Source: Kalaharituber pfeilii (lineage: Eukaryota; Ascomycota; Pezizomycetes; Pezizales; Pezizaceae). Taken from it: DNA of 64,000 nucleotides. Location of the stretch: contig WHUZ01000028.1 in the NCBI GenBank assembly GCA_015179045.1, positions 372,001 through 436,000 of the forward strand, in the 5' to 3' direction. The notes below the pieces were generated by a model, which saw only the letters and a list, made by a program, of their open reading frames with translations, was not told where the DNA came from and made no database searches. Below are positions 1-10,635 of the stretch, piece by piece. Each line of letters starts with the position of its first letter. The stretch's first letter is position 1. A program made the translations under genes and the position numbers.

Positions 1-182
1 TTAATTGATACGGGGGGGGATGGATACTTGGGTACCAGGTTGAGAATCCAGGACTTGCAGGAGAGATGTACAATCAGCAAATATCTGCAGTACCAAATGC
101 GAGGGAAGGATGCGTGTATTCGCTAGATGACCGTGTAAGATAACATATAAATAGCTAGAGCTAGTGTATAGAGAAAAAGAAA

Positions 183-459
183 TTTTTTTTTTTTTTTTAT
201 ATCATTACTCGCATGCCGCCTGTTAGGCTATGGCGAGGTGTTTTTTAGTTACATGTGAAATTATATAAGAGAGAGAGTAGATAGGAAAAAGGAAAAATAA
301 GCCGTCATTCTTGTCCTGCCCATTCCAGTATCTCCGCGATGTTTGTTCCCTTCTCCGGCTTTCTCAATCCGCCGGCTCCGCCTTCCAGTTTGTCCTTCCA
401 TGGCTGGCACTCGTTGGCTATGTGTGCAAAGTTCTCCGGTCCCTTCCCGCACCACCGGC
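183..459 (-). mobile_element. 5'-truncated Tad1-like LINE copy (277 bp) with TSD
   Basis: On the minus strand this copy ends in poly(A) (T-run from 183) after the family tail hairpin (218-228). Upstream it encodes the last part of ORF2: the C-x2-C-x8-H-x4-C motif beginning CRWCG, then a short tail ending at a stop at 305. It is cut off within the CCHC motif. A 15-bp direct repeat, atagagaaaaagaaa, lies on both sides (168-182 and 460-474), so both ends are defined and this is a target-primed insertion. The hairpin carries the GCCT/AGGC version of the stem. It is too short to be functional. Confidence 0.9.
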
Positions 460-600
460 ATAGAGAAAAAGAAAGGAAGTAAATGTAGTACTCAAGATAC
501 AAGTTCCCGCTGGAACTAAACTATCCCCTCTTCAGCCCACCATCAAACACCCCGCCATTCCTCACAAAAACAAACCGCTGAGCTCTTTCCACTCTCACTC

Positions 601-1322
601 CTACCCTCCCCTGCACATGCTACCCGCGTGCCCATCTCCCGCAAATGGACCCATCCCGCCGACACTCATCAGCCTACTCAATCCCATCTTCCTCCTCTCG
701 ACCACCCTTTGCAGAAACGCCACGCGCCTCTGGTGCTCCGCGTACTCCACCTCCTCCTTCTGGTGCATCCACATAAAGTACAGCCACACCTTCTGCGGGA
801 TGTTGCCTCCGACACGGGTTTCCATTGCGTCTGCGGTACGCCGGTTGCGGGCGTCGCGGATGCGGAGAGAGGTTAGTTTGAGAGATGCGGATTTGAGATC
901 GTCCTATACATGAAATCACAGAGTCAGATTGGGGGTATATGGATGCGGGGGGGGGGTGCAGGGGAAGGCACCAAAGCATCATCGAGCTTCAGCTTGGCGG
1001 ACAGCAGAACCTCATGTTTGAACTCGTAACTGTGTCCACTCTGCATCCACCCCAGCTGCATGTCAATCTCGAGGTCGATGCTGTGTAGCTTGTTGAGGTT
1101 CGTCACGGTCTCAGACTGTTGCTGCTCAGCGGCAGCGGCCGCCGACTCGGTGGGGATGTCAAAATCGGAGTCGTAGTCGGACTCGGAGGGAGTTGAGGTT
1201 GCAGCTTGTTCGTCGCTGAGCAGGCTGGGATCGAGGTGGGGGTCTATGGTGTGGGGAGGAGGATGGAGACTGCAGGCCGGAGAGAAGTAGGAAAAGGCCT
1301 GAGCGGAGTCGTGGGCAGACAT
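601..1322 (-). CDS. Two-exon predicted coiled-coil protein, function unknown
   Basis: The exons are 1322-972 (117 codons) and 903-601. They are joined by a 68-nt intron (971-904) that starts GTGCC, has a CTGAC-like branch site and ends TATAG. The phase is kept, giving about 217 residues. The N-terminal half is Pro/Ser/acidic and low in complexity, with an Ala and Gln run near residues 60-70. From about residue 72 the sequence becomes heptad-rich and helical (LNKLHSIDLEIDMQLGW), continues through the splice junction, and is followed by a Trp/Tyr-rich helix (VWLYFMWMHQKEE). The helical parts joining cleanly across the intron are the best evidence that the gene is real. I do not recognise the family. 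A small coiled-coil subunit of a trafficking or kinetochore complex is possible but unsupported. Confidence 0.6.
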
Positions 1323-3796
1323 TCGCTAGGCTGGGGGGTGGGCAGGAGGGTTGGAGGTGGTGCGCAGTGGATCAGAACCAATCGATTGTACTAATGCGTC
1401 GATTGTGTGCAGGTATCAGATATGTGCACTTGATTCCCACGTTTATGCCGCGAATGAGAGGGACGGAAAAAATCCTGTCGACAAACAGGGCCGGGTGGGG
1501 TGCACATTCGCGGCCGTGCCAAGCTTATATAGTACTAGCGGGCCGCCCTCTTGTTTACCGCACATCCCCCGACCGAACGCAACAGAACATCGTACACAAC
1601 CCACGTCCGTCTGGAAACCGCTGCACATGTGGAAGGGGATTCTGGAACCGCAGGTCCTGCGCACAATTGCTGTTCACAAGTGGTCAAATCGCGCCGGCAA
1701 CGGTGGCCCCGTGGCGGGTTTCCCAGCCAGCGTGAGGGGGCTGCAACACGGGTCGCGGTCACGTGCAGCGCTGCAGAACAGAGGCCTCTATTGGGATGGT
1801 TATTGAAACAGGTATATCGCAGCGTCGTGTTGGATGAAAGGACCTGGCATAGTCTGACATGTATTTTAGCGTGTTACGGGGTATATCCATCGTTACGTAT
1901 CAACTACGAGGGCATCTCGGTGCTAGCGAACGCTGACGAAGGCAGCATTACAAACAAACCCCACCCCCACTCGCCAACAGGATACAGACATTCTTCCCAA
2001 CACAATGGCTGTGCAGTCACGGTTCAGTAGGTCCAGCACAGAATTTAACCGTGACAAGCTCTCGGTGTCATTGAGGCGTTACGACTGCTTTTTTCATCCA
2101 ATGTATTGCGACCATTGCACGACCCAGATCTCACCTCAGTAAACGCATCCAAAATTGCCGAGCATTGGACAAGGTACACCCTCCCTCTCCTGCGGTGTCC
2201 TTCTCAGGGATTGCTACAACAGCTAACTAGAAGCATATGGCATCCAGATCCTCGCGCGCGTAGGACACTGCCATTTTCAAATCATCCAAGCTCTATACAC
2301 CCGTTCGATAGCAGGGAGGGGAGGGGGGAAGGACGGCCGGAGCATAAGTTTTCCGAGCTCCTACACCACATCCATCACAGCCCAGTAACCAAACCCCGTT
2401 CTCAATCCGCTACCGCAGATCAGGCACCAACTCTGTCCATTCAAAGCCGATCGAAGCAATTCACGGCCCGTGATATGGGACACAACCTTTGCTGCGGTGG
2501 ATTAGGTTTCGAGCAGGACGCAGAAAAAGGGTCATCAGGTACTCGAGGGCTTCAAATTCGCCCTGTTCACAATCGCACCTTGACATAGCCTGAGAGTGGA
2601 CTGCACCAGGTGCTGATTTGTGAAGACAGGAGCGCATGACCTACATCTCGATTCTGGCCTCGACTACCCTGTGGAGATTTCGTGAGCAAAACCAGCCAGC
2701 ATTTGTTTGACAACTGTCCCCTGGATTGGAGAATATCTTCTATTTTCGCGACAATTTTATCTCAATACAACGCAGCCTTCAAGACCGAATATCTTACGTC
2801 ACACACATCCCACGCCTACACCCCCGATGCTGTGAACCCCACCCCCATGTCTTCATCCGATGCGTGATTTCGCTCGCCAAGCATGCTTTCTCCGCCGCTC
2901 ACACTCGGCCAATATATGCAAGGGCACGCGGGCGACTAAACAAGCATGGGCCGCTAAGATGCAACTTTATTAGCTGCGCAGTGCGATGACCGTATGGTTG
3001 GCTAACGGCCCTGCAGCGGTAAAGTGCATGGGAAAAATCCCCCCGATGAGATACCTTGGCTGCGTTGAATTGAATCGATATATATGGATTGGAAACATGA
3101 GCGGAGATGCGACTTAGGCCTAATAAATCATTGCCCAGACATAGGAAACCAGGCACAGTGGGGGATTTCATTGCATGACCCCCCGACCAGGCAGAATAGA
3201 GTCGGAAGATCCTGTCAACACCCTGCACAATTTTTACAAATCAGGATTTCCGTACTCATGCGATCCTGGATCCGAGGTTCCGGGATCGGTTATACGAGTT
3301 AGATTGCATGACACGCTGCCCCTTTGGCATAATTTGTGTCTCGCGCAGGCTCAGAGTAAAAGATTCATACAACCCTTGAGAGAACCACAGCGGAGAATAA
3401 CAGGCAGATGGTTAGCGAAACGTCATCCATAGTCATGGTGTTTTTAGATTGCTTTTTAAACCAAATCAGATACACATATTATGAATCGTTATTCCAACGG
3501 GATCCGGTCACTTCGATTAATGGGTTCAACGGATCATCGAGGATTTGCAATCCACTTGGTGGGGAATCTTTTGGGGGGATATGTGTAGTTGGGATGGATA
3601 CGCGGCAGGGGGGTGTCGTGGGGCATATAAACCCCAGAAGAATGTTTGAATCTGTTGAAAAGGGCTGGCTGAAGCAACGATGGGGAAAAGGTGGTTATTA
3701 CACACATTGACGGAGAGCTTCTCCAAATGGAAGATCTTGTCTATCGAATCGAAGAAACTCACCTCTCCATATTCCAACACTCATACTCAGTTCCTC
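1323..3796. other. Intergenic stretch, no supported gene
   Basis: Mixed-composition DNA. Open frames here (for example about 1551-2030 and 2106-2588, +) have no recognisable domain, consistent codon use or convincing splice sites. No tRNA, rRNA or repeat family seen elsewhere in the window was recognised. Confidence 0.4.
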
Positions 3797-4252
3797 TCAA
3801 CGACTATCCCATCTATTTTCCTTCACCACCTTCACCAACACCACTACCAGCCACAGCCACCCGACCACCGCCACCATCGCCAACACAAAATCCGGCACGA
3901 CCGTCGCGGCACCACTCCGCATCCACCCCCAAGTCCTCCCGCTCGCTTTTGCCTCTACCGCCCACGCGCCCGCCGCATCAGAGGACGCCTCCTGCTCCGG
4001 ATGGCCCTCATCGTCATCTTCAACTACAAACTCGTCATCTTCAACTACAAACTCGTCATCCTCAACTACAAACTCGTCATCCCAGGATTCAACATTCTCC
4101 TCTTCAGTCCAATGCTCGTCCTCCGAGTATGCCAACGGACAGGATTGGTGGTGTGTGACCTTACAGTCGGGACAGAGCAGGTTTGTGGACGGTCGGGGGC
4201 GGCGGAGCCACGGGTAGGATGAGCTAGGGGCGCTCACGTAGTAGTCGGACAT
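3797..4252 (-). CDS. Small acidic protein with DDEFVVE repeats and one hydrophobic segment
   Basis: The frame gives about 151 residues from the ATG at 4252 (MSDYYVSAP). An in-frame ATG at 4303 would add 17 residues. A Cys/His cluster (CPDCKVTHHQSCP) lies near residues 27-40, followed by an acidic stretch with three copies of the heptapeptide DDEFVVE encoded by a 21-bp tandem repeat. Near the C-terminus is a run of about 22 hydrophobic residues (VVGWLWLVVVLVKVV) that could be a membrane anchor. The antisense frame over this region is Pro/His-rich and looks like a shadow. No family is recognised. The cysteine cluster and the membrane segment suggest a real small protein, but the start and any introns are uncertain. 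Confidence 0.4.
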   Translation of the reverse strand: MSDYYVSAPSSSYPWLRRPRPSTNLLCPDCKVTHHQSCPLAYSEDEHWTEEENVESWDDEFVVEDDEFVVEDDEFVVEDDDEGHPEQEASSDAAGAWAVEAKASGRTWGWMRSGAATVVPDFVLAMVAVVGWLWLVVVLVKVVKENRWDSR

Positions 4253-5313
4253 GAAATGATGATGCGTTATTGCTCTCAAGATGCGCTGTTTGGATGTGGT
4301 CAAACTTTTGAGTTTAGGCTTGTTGAGCGCTGAACAAGATTCAATGCGTGGAGGGTCTTATAGGGTTGGATGTCAAATATCTACCTCGGGAGGAAGTACA
4401 TGGCCATGAGGGTCATGAGGTAGGTGTGCAGAGCATGGATGGCCATAGTCCTCTGCTACCGGGGCTACGGCACAGTCCATATCATGCCAGCATCGATCAG
4501 GATATCATAACCTCACGCTCCAGCTGACCTTGCTTCGCGTGTCAAGATGGGCACAGCGCAATCCACTTATTACTGCACTGCCGAGGCTAAGCAGAGGCTG
4601 CGAAATTCAAGGCACGCTTCCACCAATCCTAGACGACAAACTCGAACCAAGGTTTCGTTTATATGTGTATCTTTTGACGAACCACCGTTAAGGGGGGAGG
4701 AAGACACAATATACCTGACAGACTCGCTGGAATGGAAAGAGCCATTTCCGTTGGCAGTGCTCGACACCCTAGACGCCCAGGCAGAAAAGATTGAGTGGGA
4801 AAGAAAAATCAAGACAGCTGAAGAGGAAGGATGGAGGAACGTCTACATGGATGGCCGCCGGAAGGACGGGACCACGGGAGCCGGAACCTACGACCAGGGG
4901 GTAAGGACCTCCATATCCCTTGGAATGCAAACGACAGTCAACGACGCAGAACTCCTGGCCATAGCCAGAGCACTAGACAATGGGACCGGAGAGCTACTTA
5001 TGATATCGGACTCCCAAGGAGGCACCAGCAGGATGCGGGGAATTGCGAAAGGCGACCCTAACCCCGACGGCGCAGCCCGCGCAGTGAGAAAGGCTGGGAG
5101 GCAAGAGCAGCGAGGGGAGACCTGGACGTAGCCGTGATGTGGGTCAAAGGCCACAAGGGCATAGAAGGCAACGAAGAAGCGGACAAGGCAGCCAAGATAG
5201 GAGCCTCAATGCAATGCCAGGATGAGGTGGTAACGGAAGCCGGCATGCGACAACAAGCTAAGGCATGAAGGGCGGAGGAGAGAAACAGGCTGAAGCTGAG
5301 CTACCGTCCACTA

Positions 5314-6280
5314 ATAATGAGAATGCAGGGGATAGCTAGGGGGGGTCCAACTCCGAAGGGTCCTGCAAGATTGGTGAGGAGACGGTGGGAGGAGAGGACA
5401 GCCCGGGGCGACAGAGACCTAGCGATATTATGGGTGAAGGCACACAAAGGCGTCAAAGGCAACACCGAGGCGGACACGGCGGCCAAGATCGGCACGGCAC
5501 TGCAATACCAAGACGAGGTGGTTACCGAGGCAGGCATGCGGCAATACGCCAAAGCATGGAGGGCCGACGAGAGGAAGAGACTACAGCTTTTTTTTTTTTT
5601 TTTTTTTTATTTCATTAATCGCATGCCGCCTCGAAGGCTATGGCGATGTTTTAGATACATAATGTGAAATGAGAATGAAAAGAATAATATGAAAAACTGA
5701 GATATCCCCGCCCGCTCTAAGTCCCAAGTTTACTCTTTCCCCGCCCAGTCCAATATCTCCGCCATGTTGATGTCTTTGTCCGGATGTGTGAGGCTTTCAG
5801 CCCCTCCTCTCATCCTCCTGAGCCAAGGGGTGCAATCGTTGGATATGTGCGTCAGGTTTTCCAGGAGAGACTACAGCTGTCGTACCAGCCTTTGGAATAT
5901 CTGGGGAATAGGAGGAGGGTAGCCACCCTCGTAGGCATGCTGGGGAACAAGGGTCTGCGGCAGTGGAGGCACCAGATAGGGAGGGACGAATCACCGGAGT
6001 GTAGGTGGTGCGGCAAAGCCCTCGAGAACTTTGCTCACATAATGAATGAATGCGAGGCGTGGAAGAAGAGACTCCCGGGGGGGAGACGGGGTTGAAGCAT
6101 CCAACGAAGCCAGGTGGGGAAGGAGACATGCTGGCGGAGGTCTTGGACTGGGCGGCGGAGTAATTTTCCTCTAACATCGGGTTATATTTCGTTCTGTTTA
6201 TTTGCTCATTATGTATTTAACATCTCGCCATAGCCTGTCAGGCGGCATGCGAGTAATGAAATGAAAAAAAAACAAAAAAA
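5314..6280 (+). mobile_element. LINE B: 5'-truncated copy nested in LINE A
   Basis: The element begins inside RNase H (MQGIARGGPTPKGPARLV), carries LWVKAHKGVKGNTEADTAAK, and ends with CRWCGKALENFAHIMNEC, the tail hairpin (GCCTGTCAGGC at 6233-6243) and an A-rich run. An 11-bp duplication, accgtccacta, flanks it at 5303-5313 and 6281-6291, inside the LSYRPL codons of LINE A. It is itself interrupted by LINE C. Confidence 0.9.
5589..5865 (-). mobile_element. LINE C: antisense LINE tail nested in LINE B
   Basis: A T-run, the tail hairpin (GCCT-TCG-AGGC when read on the minus strand) and the last codons of ORF2 (minus strand, ending EILDWAGKE) lie between 13-bp direct repeats, agagactacagct, at 5576-5588 and 5866-5878. 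Excising it rejoins the LINE B frame exactly (RKRLQ to LSYQPLEYL), so this is the youngest of the nested inserts inside B. Confidence 0.92.
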
Positions 6281-6370
6281 ACCGTCCACTACAAAAGCTG
6301 GGACAAGGGGTGAAGACTCTGGCAGGCCTATCAGGGGGCAAAGGCCCAAGGTCGTGGCAATCTAACGTCG

Positions 6371-6424
6371 TTTTTTTTTTTTTTTTTCATTATCATTAAT
6401 CACATGCCACTCTATGGGCTACGG
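6371..6424 (-). mobile_element. Short antisense LINE tail in LINE A
   Basis: A T-run followed by the family tail in reverse (cattaatcacatgcc, then ggctacgg) interrupts the end of the LINE A ORF2 between QSNV and RTDGPEC. The hairpin is decayed (GCCC pairs imperfectly with GAGT). A TSD is not clear; only aacg is shared. Confidence 0.7.
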
Positions 6425-6776
6425 TAGAACGGACGGGCCGGAATGCAGGTGGCGCGGGGAGGAGGAGACCACTGACCACGTTCTGGCCAGATGCCAGGTA
6501 TGGAAGAAAAGATGGCCGGGGGGAGGGAGGGAAGCACTGCGCACGCCCCCGAAAAGGGGCGAAGCAGAAAAAACCCACTGACGGCGTTGATGAACTGGAT
6601 GTAACGCAAGGACACACAAAGGAGGTTTCATATTTTTTCCTTCTCGTTTTGGTACACTTGCATACTTTTATAGGAGGATCAGAGACGGCGTTTCCTACTT
6701 TTCTTTCCTCATGTACCTTACCTCGCCGTAGCCCATACGGCGGCATGCGAGTAATGATATATTTAAAAATAAAAAA

Positions 6777-7974
6777 ATGCTCCTGAGCCCCGTTCCTAGG
6801 TATATATTTTACCCACGCACCTGCCTAGGTCACATCATCCAGCAGTCCAGCCTATCCCATTCTGCATATCCAGGACTCCTTCCATATATGGGCAAAATCT
6901 TGGGCATTTAACTTGTAATATAACCCGGTCTCTACACGGCGTTTTTTTTCTTTTTCTTTTTTTCTTTGGTTCATATAACCCCGCATACAAGCTACAAGCC
7001 TATGGCAGGGAGGCTCTACACGGAGTGCTGGGCGTGGGGGGGGGGTATATATATGCTGTGTAAGGCTCTAATAATTGGTTCATGTAATGTAAGCTGTTGT
7101 AAAACGAGATGGTAATAGATCTGTGTAGTCTAATGGCTTAATTGATACTGAACATGAGAGAGAAAAACAATGATTTATATACAGGAGAGTCATTAAAATA
7201 TATGACATAGTTATCAGACTTATGACGTTGTCACGAGCATGAGTTTGCCAAAGTAGCTGAGCCAAGACATGAGGCTGTGTTGCTGCAATATGATGAGAGC
7301 TGAAGATGATGACATATGCAGTGGTAACAACAGCTGAACATAGTGACAGCATCAGCTTGTCTTGTATCAGCTTAACTCGTGCATTGAATGCACACCTCAG
7401 CTCGTATCTTTCAACATAAGCATATGCTGCGGGGTGGTAGGGGACCTTTGTATTTTAATTTGGTTGGAAGAAGGACCCTCTGTGGCTAGTCACACGGTGG
7501 AGCGGGCCAAATTGTTTAGATATTTCTGCATGTGTATCGCTAAAAGCCAGTACACGAACACGGAGATAAATAAAAATGGAAATGAGTAGGGAGAACGCAA
7601 GGTTCGGATGTGTTGTGTTATTTCATTAGATATGTGTGAATGGACCGATTTTCAAATTGACTGCGTGTGCTTGTGCGTGTGCGTGTGCGTGTGGGAGAAG
7701 GGGTAAGATTATGCTGAATGTGCGGACAAGATATGCGAATACATGCGAGATGAATGGTGACGAAGGGAGGAAGAAAGGCAAAGAGGGAGATGAGGAGGGT
7801 GGGGCTGTATACCGAGAGCGGCAAAGCGAGCTTCAAGCAAGGCAGAAAGCCAAGCAAAGTGCAAAACGAAGACCGAGGAAAAGCAAGCAAGACACACGAC
7901 CCACATCAACGGCGCACGACCGACATTCCTACCACAGCTCTCGACTCCATTACAGGATTCCTGTAATAAATCAC
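6777..7974. other. Intergenic stretch with one S' insertion and a GT-rich repeat
   Basis: No gene is supported. It holds the S' tail at 6940-7013, a run of G at 7038-7045 and a short (GTGCGT)-like microsatellite near 7667-7693. The rest is unremarkable AT-rich sequence. Confidence 0.5.
6940..7013 (-). mobile_element. S' retroelement tail with TSD
   Basis: A pyrimidine-rich T-run is followed by the reverse of the S' tail (aaccccgcatacaagctac, then agcctatggcaggg). The 10-bp duplication ctctacacgg flanks it at 6930-6939 and 7014-7023. The tail can form an AGGCT/AGCTT hairpin. Confidence 0.85.
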
Positions 7975-8940
7975 TTAGTCCACGCCATATTCGTCTTCCT
8001 CGTCAGATTCTAGCTCCTCTTCCTGATTTTTCGTTCCCTTTGACAGCCAGTCCCCATCATCCATGGTCACAGTACTCGTCGGCAGTGTGCTATCCGTGGT
8101 TCCGTTGCCTGGAGGAGAATTCTGCGGGGTTTGCAGAATCGCGGAATGCTTTAGAATCAAGATAATGGTTTTGATAATAGAGGCCCATCCCACTTCTCGG
8201 ATATCCCTTTGCTTTGTGAATCTCACTGTCCCGTCATGGGCGATCTGGAGAAATACCCAAGAGTAACAATCGGCGGCGATACCGTACGTTGTGCAGTCCA
8301 AACGGGTTCCTGCTTTGCGGCGAGCGGCGGAGATGCAAGCAGCGGAAGCGAGAAGTTGTTTGCGTGCTTCTGTAATGCCATCGTATTTTTTAGCTTCGAC
8401 GACAATTAGGAGGGAGGCGTGACGCGGCTTCTCGAGGATTGAAGAGTAGGAGTTGTGCAGAATGCCGACGGCATAGTCCACGCGACCTGTGTAGCAAAGG
8501 GGACTCTCCGAGGCAGTGACACCATTGGAAGGCGAATAATGAAGGTCCATTTCTGCGAATAGCTCAATGCGGCTATATATTGTCGGTGGCTGCCGCTGCA
8601 TGGGTTTGGTAACAGCTTCCTCCCGTAATTTACTGCGTGCCAGCAACAACTCGGCGGCATAATTTGAAGCATGGCCGCCGAGAATTGCAATGGCTTCCAG
8701 GAGCGCCTGGTTCATGGGCATATGGCATAGAGCCTCGGAGTCTCGCGCCGTAACCGCCTGGTAAAAGCGCAGCCAGCGGTCGAGATATATCTGCGATGCC
8801 AGCAGGCATTGTTCCTCAGCGGCGGTGAATGCGAGGCCGGTAATGGTTTTATCCGGCTCCCAAGCATGGTGTATGGTATACAGTGCTCGTTTGTCCGAGT
8901 ATTTGATGGAAAATGCGTGATTAAGAGATGCAGTGTCCAT
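7975..8940 (-). CDS. PD-(D/E)XK nuclease-like protein
   Basis: A 321-residue uninterrupted frame. Its C-terminal half has the PD-(D/E)XK order: an acidic residue in GRVDYAVG (D155), a beta strand leading to E-A-K (LLIVVEAKK, E182 and K184), then a helix with Gln (KQLLASA, Q195) and a further core strand (YGIAADCYSWVFLQI). This fold is common in fungi as a solo protein or as the effector end of larger proteins. The nuclease role is inferred from motif spacing, not shown. The N-terminal half (residues 1-120) is helical and unassigned. The last 25 residues are very acidic (EEELESDEEDEYG). The start is the ATG at 8940. An open frame just upstream on the same strand (9158-8941) looks protein-like and may be a 5' exon, but no clean intron links them. 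Confidence 0.7.
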   Translation of the reverse strand: MDTASLNHAFSIKYSDKRALYTIHHAWEPDKTITGLAFTAAEEQCLLASQIYLDRWLRFYQAVTARDSEALCHMPMNQALLEAIAILGGHASNYAAELLLARSKLREEAVTKPMQRQPPTIYSRIELFAEMDLHYSPSNGVTASESPLCYTGRVDYAVGILHNSYSSILEKPRHASLLIVVEAKKYDGITEARKQLLASAACISAARRKAGTRLDCTTYGIAADCYSWVFLQIAHDGTVRFTKQRDIREVGWASIIKTIILILKHSAILQTPQNSPPGNGTTDSTLPTSTVTMDDGDWLSKGTKNQEEELESDEEDEYGVD

Positions 8941-10184
8941 TTTGGTGACCGGGCGAAGTACTGGAACTGGGGGGTTGATTTGCGAAGGCCCTCTGTACTA
9001 GCCGTAATGCGATTGGCCTGAAGATCAGGGCAGTCTGCGGCGGCGAGCAACTTGCAGAAGGTGTTTGTGCTGTGGTACGCCTGCGCTAGGCGCTTAGCAA
9101 GGCGGGTCGGCGACATCAGGCCTGCAAGACTGTCTTGCTTAAGAGACGCCGCGCACAAGCGGGGTAGCGCAGCAGAAGGAGGCTCAACATACCTCTCTGA
9201 GGCAGAATGAGTGATAGTGCGGAGCTACAGAGAAGGGGCCGCTAACAAAGGCGAACTGTGAAGTGCTGGTGGAGTGTCACGTCCACGAAGCAGTGAATCG
9301 CCAGTTGCAGTGAGTCCTCTTCAGCGTGGAGGCAGCGGTCAGGCCGCCAGCCAGGCCGCCTGGCTTGGCAGGCCTGAAACAGCCCTGTAGAAAAAGTCGA
9401 TAATTATGTATCAATGTAATCTCGCATTGAGTGAAGAGTCGCAAGAGGCTCTGACTTATATACATGAAGATAGCGCAGATGTAACTTAAAGCTATAATAC
9501 GTAGTGGAGATAAGAATAGTAACAGCGCCAATGGAAAAGAATGCACTAAACCACACAGTGGCGTGGCGGAGGGCAAGTCAGGTGTACATAGCCAAATTTC
9601 AACAAGCCCAGGCCGACCAGGCCAATGTTTCAGATGGCTTGGCTAATATAAACCTTTCTAGGTCCTCGGAAAGCTATCTAGACGTTTTTTATTGAGCAGC
9701 GCTTTTTGCAGGTATTCAGGTAAGTAATTTTTTTTAGTATCGCTTGACTGTATACCAATTTCTTTTATTAGTACTACATGGAGACAGACATTCCAACCAC
9801 GGGTACTGAAGATAATGATTCCTTCAGTACTCTTTCTTCACTCTGCATAGTGCAGTTCAAGTTTTGATCTTGCGTTAACAAAAAACGTAGTCTTCTTACC
9901 CTGTCACAGCTGGTCAAGTAGCAAATTAGCATGTAAGCGTGCCACGAAACCTCTCCCAACTTCAAAAAGGTCCCGATACAGAGATAAACCTAAAAAATGT
10001 AAATTTTGACCTCTCTGGGTTTAAATCTTCCACAGAAATTCTTAATACTAAAACAGGAACTTTACAGTGCTTTGCACCCAATTGTCAAGCCAGAGTTTTG
10101 AGAATGCAAAGATGGACAAGGTTAGGGGAAATTCGGAAGCGGCATTCAGCATCGGATGATTAAACGTTTCATTTAGAATTACAC
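8941..10184. other. Intergenic stretch; possible 5' exon and GGCC-rich patch
   Basis: The first 220 bases may hold a 5' exon of the PD-(D/E)XK gene on the minus strand. A GGCC-rich stretch (9330-9375) and a related motif near 9606-9630 (caggccgaccaggcc) resemble the minisatellite at 25.1 kb. Nothing else is recognised. Confidence 0.35.
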
Positions 10185-10635
10185 CCCATGAAACAGAGAC
10201 AGCTATATACGAGCGTTGCCACGGATATCGCCACCGGGGGGGCGTGGGCATGGAGTGAATATGCACATGGTGCACCGAGAGAACGAAAGATAAGAGACCT
10301 GGAAAAGTGGCAGCACGAGGAATCATACGGGCGCCGTGGGGCACGAGGAGGGATGTAGTTGAGGGGCTGGCGAACTTGGAATCCATAGACACCTTTGTGA
10401 GATATGAGACTGGACGGGTGGAGGCGAGAACGCTTCGTTTCGGGGTAGAGCGGCTACGGAGGGGAGACCCGGAATGCACGTACCTGACGGGGTCCCTGCA
10501 CCACAACAAGGAACTACCGCTGGCGATCCTGCCGACCCTACCCAAGGACGCTGAGACGGCGGAGTGGATGAGACACATCGACAACATAGTGGATGAAGGC
10601 TGGACCCCGACCTACACAGACGGCTACGGTCTAGT
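10185..10635 (+). mobile_element. Internal fragment of a Tad1-like LINE ORF2
   Basis: The translation shows the segment between RT and RNase H: IRAPWGTRRDVVEGLANLES, VEARTLRFG, then DEGWTPTYTDGYG at the start of RNase H. It aligns by eye with ORF2 residues about 705-850 of the complete copy at 37.6-44.4 kb. The upstream part (ATGGAWAWSEYAHGAP) is in another frame, so it is broken. No tail or poly(A) follows, so this is an internal remnant rather than a simple 5'-truncated insertion. Confidence 0.75.

Larger units (their letters stand above)
4640..6776 (+). mobile_element. LINE A: 5'-truncated Tad1-like LINE holding three further LINE insertions
   Basis: The sense strand encodes the region before RNase H, then RNase H itself (YMDGRRKDG, VNDAELLAIA, LMISDSQ). 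After a frameshift near 5100 it continues with VKGHKGIEGNEEADKAAK and LSYRPL at 5312. The frame resumes after 6291 (LQKLGQGVKTLAGL), is broken again by a short antisense tail at 6371-6424, and finishes with a degraded CCHC motif (ECRWRGEEETTDHVLARC). The 3' hairpin and A-rich tail end at about 6776. The 5' junction, somewhere near 4640, is not sharp and no TSD was found. It is inactive, with frameshifts, an internal stop and a lost second cysteine in the finger. Removing the inserts restores collinearity, so the insertion order can be read. Confidence 0.85.

Noticed and set aside
2106..2588. 160-codon plus-strand frame
   Set aside because: No domain, no matching splice signals, composition like the flanks; treated as chance.
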